A DNA stretch of 64,000 nucleotides from Strigamia acuminata (Eukaryota; Arthropoda; Chilopoda; Geophilomorpha; Linotaeniidae). The DNA lies in NCBI GenBank assembly GCA_949358305.1, contig OX442314.1:57359369-57423368 (forward strand), read 5' to 3'. Below are positions 61,521 through 64,000 of this stretch, in pieces. Both the position numbers and the translations under genes were made by a program. The stretch's first letter is position 1, and every line of letters begins with the position of its first letter. The notes under the pieces were generated by a model. That model was not told the DNA's origin, searched no databases, and saw only the letters and a program-made list of their open reading frames with translations.

Positions 61521-64000
61521 CTAGCGACGGCGATGTTTCACCAAAAGGCCGTCATCCAATAGGTAATCTATGGATTCGTGTGCATAACGACGTTTCTGCC
61601 TTCTGGTTAAGTTGGGCGGATATTTTCCTGTCAGTACGAATCTAGCTCTGTCCTGACATTTTTTGTCTAATTTTTGTCGCACAATTATTTCCTCCCTTGT
61701 TGGGGGATTGCTTTGCATTCGCTTGCCAACATGAGCGTGGAAGGCGCTTAGAAGCGGGTCATTTATTCTCCGCTCTAGCTTAAATTCCTTCTTTGCATCT
61801 GGGTAATTGTCAGCAGCTGGTTGGTATAACCGTGTCCAGAATCCACAGAATTTTACATCTGCCGGAGACGCGGTAGGAATTTCATTCATTTTCCTCAAAT
61901 CCCAACGGTGACAACTCGTCGGGCAGTAAATGATGCGGGAATCATCCTCGCCATCATCGTCAGCGTCGATAGGATCTGACACTGGTGCCCTTGATAGAGC
62001 GTCAGCCACGACGTTATATTTGCCGGGCTTGTATTGAATGGTCAAGTCGCATGCCATCAGTTCTAACTGCCATCTGGCTAGTCGACCAGCTGGCTCCTTT
62101 AATTTCATCAGCCATTGTAACGCTTGATGATCTGTGTGGACTACAAATTTGGTATATTCGAGATAATCTCTGAATTTCCTTATGGCCCACACAACGGCCA
62201 AACACTCCAACTCTGTGGCGTTGTAATTTTTTTCAGCGCCTTGGAGTTTGCGACTTATAAACATGCACGGCAGGTCTTGTTCGACTCCGTCGCGCACGTG
62301 TGTTTGGAGCAACGCCGCTCCTAACCCAACTCTGCTGGCGTCCGTATGTAATATGAACGGCCGGTTTAAGTCGGGTAGAGGCATTACGCCGACTTCCGTC
62401 AGCATCCTCTTTATCGCATTAAATGCGATGTTGCACTCATTTGACCATACAAATTCGTTTTCATTCTTCAGGAGGTCGGTAACTGGGGCTGCCACTTCAG
62501 CTAGACCCGGTAGCAACCTGCCGAAGAAGTTTATCATTCCCATAAACCGTTGGACACCTTTAACGTCCTCAGGTGGTGGGAAACGATTAATCGCATCGAT
62601 TTTTTCGGGGCCAATAGCTAAACCATTGACTCCAATGCGATAACCCAGGAAGGCAAGCTCCTTTCGACAGAACTTGCTCTTGCCCGGGTGAACGTGTAAC
62701 CCAGCTTTTGCCAGCCGGGTGAGCACTTGGTCGATGTGCTCAATGTGCTCTTCGAATGTTTTAGAGGCAATAACTATGTCATCTAGGTATGCCCACACAA
62801 ACTGATGCAGGATATCACCCAATACGCTCTCGATTAGTCTCTGAAAGGTACTGGGAGCATTCACTAAACCAAACGGCATGACGTTGAACATCAACCGTCC
62901 AATTGGCGAGTAAAATGCTGTTTTTAGCTTATCCTCTGGCCTCATCTCAACTTGCCAGTATCCCTTCGACAGATCCATCGTCGTAACCCAAGAAAAGGGG
63001 CTAAGCTCTCTCAAAATGGATTCGATAGACGGCATCTGTATGGGATCTATCTCTGTCACCGCGTTTAATGGGCGGTAATCAATGCATAGGCGTGGGTCCG
63101 AGCCCGGGCGCATCACGAGCACAACTCGCGTCGCGTATTCTCCCTGGGCCTCGGAGACAATGCCACTGTCTAGCATTTCTTGGCACATTTTTTGCACTAT
63201 TTCACGTTTTTGCGGGTTCATTCCCTTATACGCAACTCGTATAGGTTTATTATCCGTCAATTTAATTTCGTGAATAGCCCTATTCGTTCGGCCCGGTTTT
63301 TTCGACAGGATCCCCTCATATTTAAGTAGGACCCTTCGTAGGGCTGCCGCTTCGTTTAATTCTAAAGCGGCGTCGGCGACAAGCGTTTCCACTACATTGT
63401 CCCGTTGCAATTCTGCTACGAATGCTTTAAAATCGTAGTCTTGAACGAATTTCTTTAGGCCTTTCTCCCACTGTGTCTTGTCGGCCGCTTCTTTTATAAG
63501 AGCTGGTGGCACGACAATTGCGGGTCTCTCTCTATCATTTCTGATATAATTCCAAGATTTCGTTATTGGATTTGGTTGTATTTCCATTGACGCCATGAGG
63601 TCTAAGCCCAACAGAAAAATTCTGTCGCATGTGGGCAGGACCAGGAAAGGGTGCTGTTCTACCCCTCCGAGCCACTCCATGGTCAATAATATAACTCCTT
63701 TTGGACGCGCCATTCCGTTGGCGGTTTTTAGACGTACATTTTTATTAACGCCTTTTATCTTATCGGTGAGACCCAATGATGCTACTATGTCTTCGGAAAC
63801 GAACGAGCGATCTGCTCCCGAGTCTAGTAGCCCCATAATTTTTTCGCGTTCTATTGTCATGGGCAGCATACATAGGCGGCTGGTGTATTCGACTGCCACG
63901 TTGCACATGAAAACACGAAATTCTTCTGTGTCTTCGACTACTTGAGGTAATTCTTCAAGCAGTAGGTTCGGTTCTTCCGCCTCAGCCTCAGCGTTTGCGG
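61521..64000 (-). CDS. pol: Pol of element B: protease, RT, RNase H (partial)
   Basis: Open through the right window edge; the first ATG inside is at 63908, but the frame continues without a stop to 64000, so the true start lies outside. Protease DSGADRSF lies about 30 residues after that ATG. RT has CIDYRPLNAVT, MDLSKGYWQV, then YLDD. RNase H has HTDASRVGLGA, the ATELECLAVVWAIRKF block, HTDHQALQWL and ADALSRAP. The frame ends with DYLLDDGLLVKHRRR and a TAG, where integrase should begin. RT and RNase H look intact. In a full element it would continue into integrase. Confidence 0.9.
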   Translation of the reverse strand, partial: ANAEAEAEEPNLLLEELPQVVEDTEEFRVFMCNVAVEYTSRLCMLPMTIEREKIMGLLDSGADRSFVSEDIVASLGLTDKIKGVNKNVRLKTANGMARPKGVILLTMEWLGGVEQHPFLVLPTCDRIFLLGLDLMASMEIQPNPITKSWNYIRNDRERPAIVVPPALIKEAADKTQWEKGLKKFVQDYDFKAFVAELQRDNVVETLVADAALELNEAAALRRVLLKYEGILSKKPGRTNRAIHEIKLTDNKPIRVAYKGMNPQKREIVQKMCQEMLDSGIVSEAQGEYATRVVLVMRPGSDPRLCIDYRPLNAVTEIDPIQMPSIESILRELSPFSWVTTMDLSKGYWQVEMRPEDKLKTAFYSPIGRLMFNVMPFGLVNAPSTFQRLIESVLGDILHQFVWAYLDDIVIASKTFEEHIEHIDQVLTRLAKAGLHVHPGKSKFCRKELAFLGYRIGVNGLAIGPEKIDAINRFPPPEDVKGVQRFMGMINFFGRLLPGLAEVAAPVTDLLKNENEFVWSNECNIAFNAIKRMLTEVGVMPLPDLNRPFILHTDASRVGLGAALLQTHVRDGVEQDLPCMFISRKLQGAEKNYNATELECLAVVWAIRKFRDYLEYTKFVVHTDHQALQWLMKLKEPAGRLARWQLELMACDLTIQYKPGKYNVVADALSRAPVSDPIDADDDGEDDSRIIYCPTSCHRWDLRKMNEIPTASPADVKFCGFWTRLYQPAADNYPDAKKEFKLERRINDPLLSAFHAHVGKRMQSNPPTREEIIVRQKLDKKCQDRARFVLTGKYPPNLTRRQKRRYAHESIDYLLDDGLLVKHRRR

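Larger units (their letters stand above)
55162..64000 (-). mobile_element. Ty3/gypsy element B, minus strand, 5' part outside window
   Basis: From right to left: pol (protease, RT, RNase H, then a damaged integrase), a ~1.2 kb AT-rich spacer, ORF3 and a 999-bp LTR. Its integrase tail (DGPY, then LTPYIPEFPQEMW) closely follows that of the tandem element (DGPW, then LTPYIPSYPIETW), so the two are related lineages. The gag region must lie beyond 64000. The element has lost part of its integrase and is not autonomous. Confidence 0.85.

Overview
The window is invertebrate nuclear DNA, probably arthropod. The evidence is two metazoan-type tRNA genes (Gly-UCC and Lys-UUU), short GT-AG introns, a low density of single-copy coding sequence in AT-rich DNA, and a very high load of transposable elements. 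The species cannot be named from the sequence.

Region 1-23.8 kb is a patchwork of repeats and gene fragments. It holds a 248-bp hAT-type MITE with an 8-bp target duplication, a 1.75-kb LTR-like unit with a 4-bp duplication, a decayed Ty1/copia RT, two LTR relics related to the large element further right, a decayed HARBI1-like (DDE_Tnp_4) transposase, several copies of a hairpin-bearing repeat, a 77-bp palindromic MITE, and exon-like pieces (LRR, RRM-like, a two-exon zinc-binding-like gene, and fragments of a duplicated multi-exon gene at 17-21 kb).

Region 23.8-49.1 kb is one nested structure. A foldback DNA transposon, flanked by a perfect 9-bp target duplication (GTAGATGAC), carries subrepeat-rich inverted arms. 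A Ty3/gypsy element inserted into its internal repeats (4-bp duplication CCCA). That element is now a tandem LTR-internal-LTR-internal-LTR array of 24.7 kb with two nearly identical, fully open coding units. Each unit has gag with a CCHC knuckle; a -1 frameshift site (A AAA AAC plus an 8-bp hairpin) overlapping the gag stop; pol (PR-RT-RNaseH-IN); and a third ORF of unknown function whose ATG lies 4 nt after a strong 3' splice site. A GTAAGT donor lies in the 5' leader, so ORF3 is probably made from a spliced RNA, as env is in errantiviruses, although ORF3 is not env-like. The primer binding site matches the 3' end of tRNA-Gln.

Region 49-55 kb holds a truncated inverted copy of the hAT MITE, an unrecognised gene whose single frame is split by a 961-bp solo LTR (target duplication GATA), a Ty3 RNase H fragment, and a copia 3' end with its LTR.

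Region 55.2-64 kb is a second Ty3/gypsy element on the minus strand, cut by the right window edge. Its 3' LTR, a long GC-rich ORF3 (again starting exactly at a splice acceptor) and pol are present. The integrase has lost its HHCC finger and first catalytic Asp through a frameshifting deletion. Its integrase tail resembles that of the tandem element, and the two ORF3 proteins share a weak C-terminal pattern. The best candidate for something undescribed is therefore a lineage of Ty3/gypsy elements with a spliced, non-envelope third gene.
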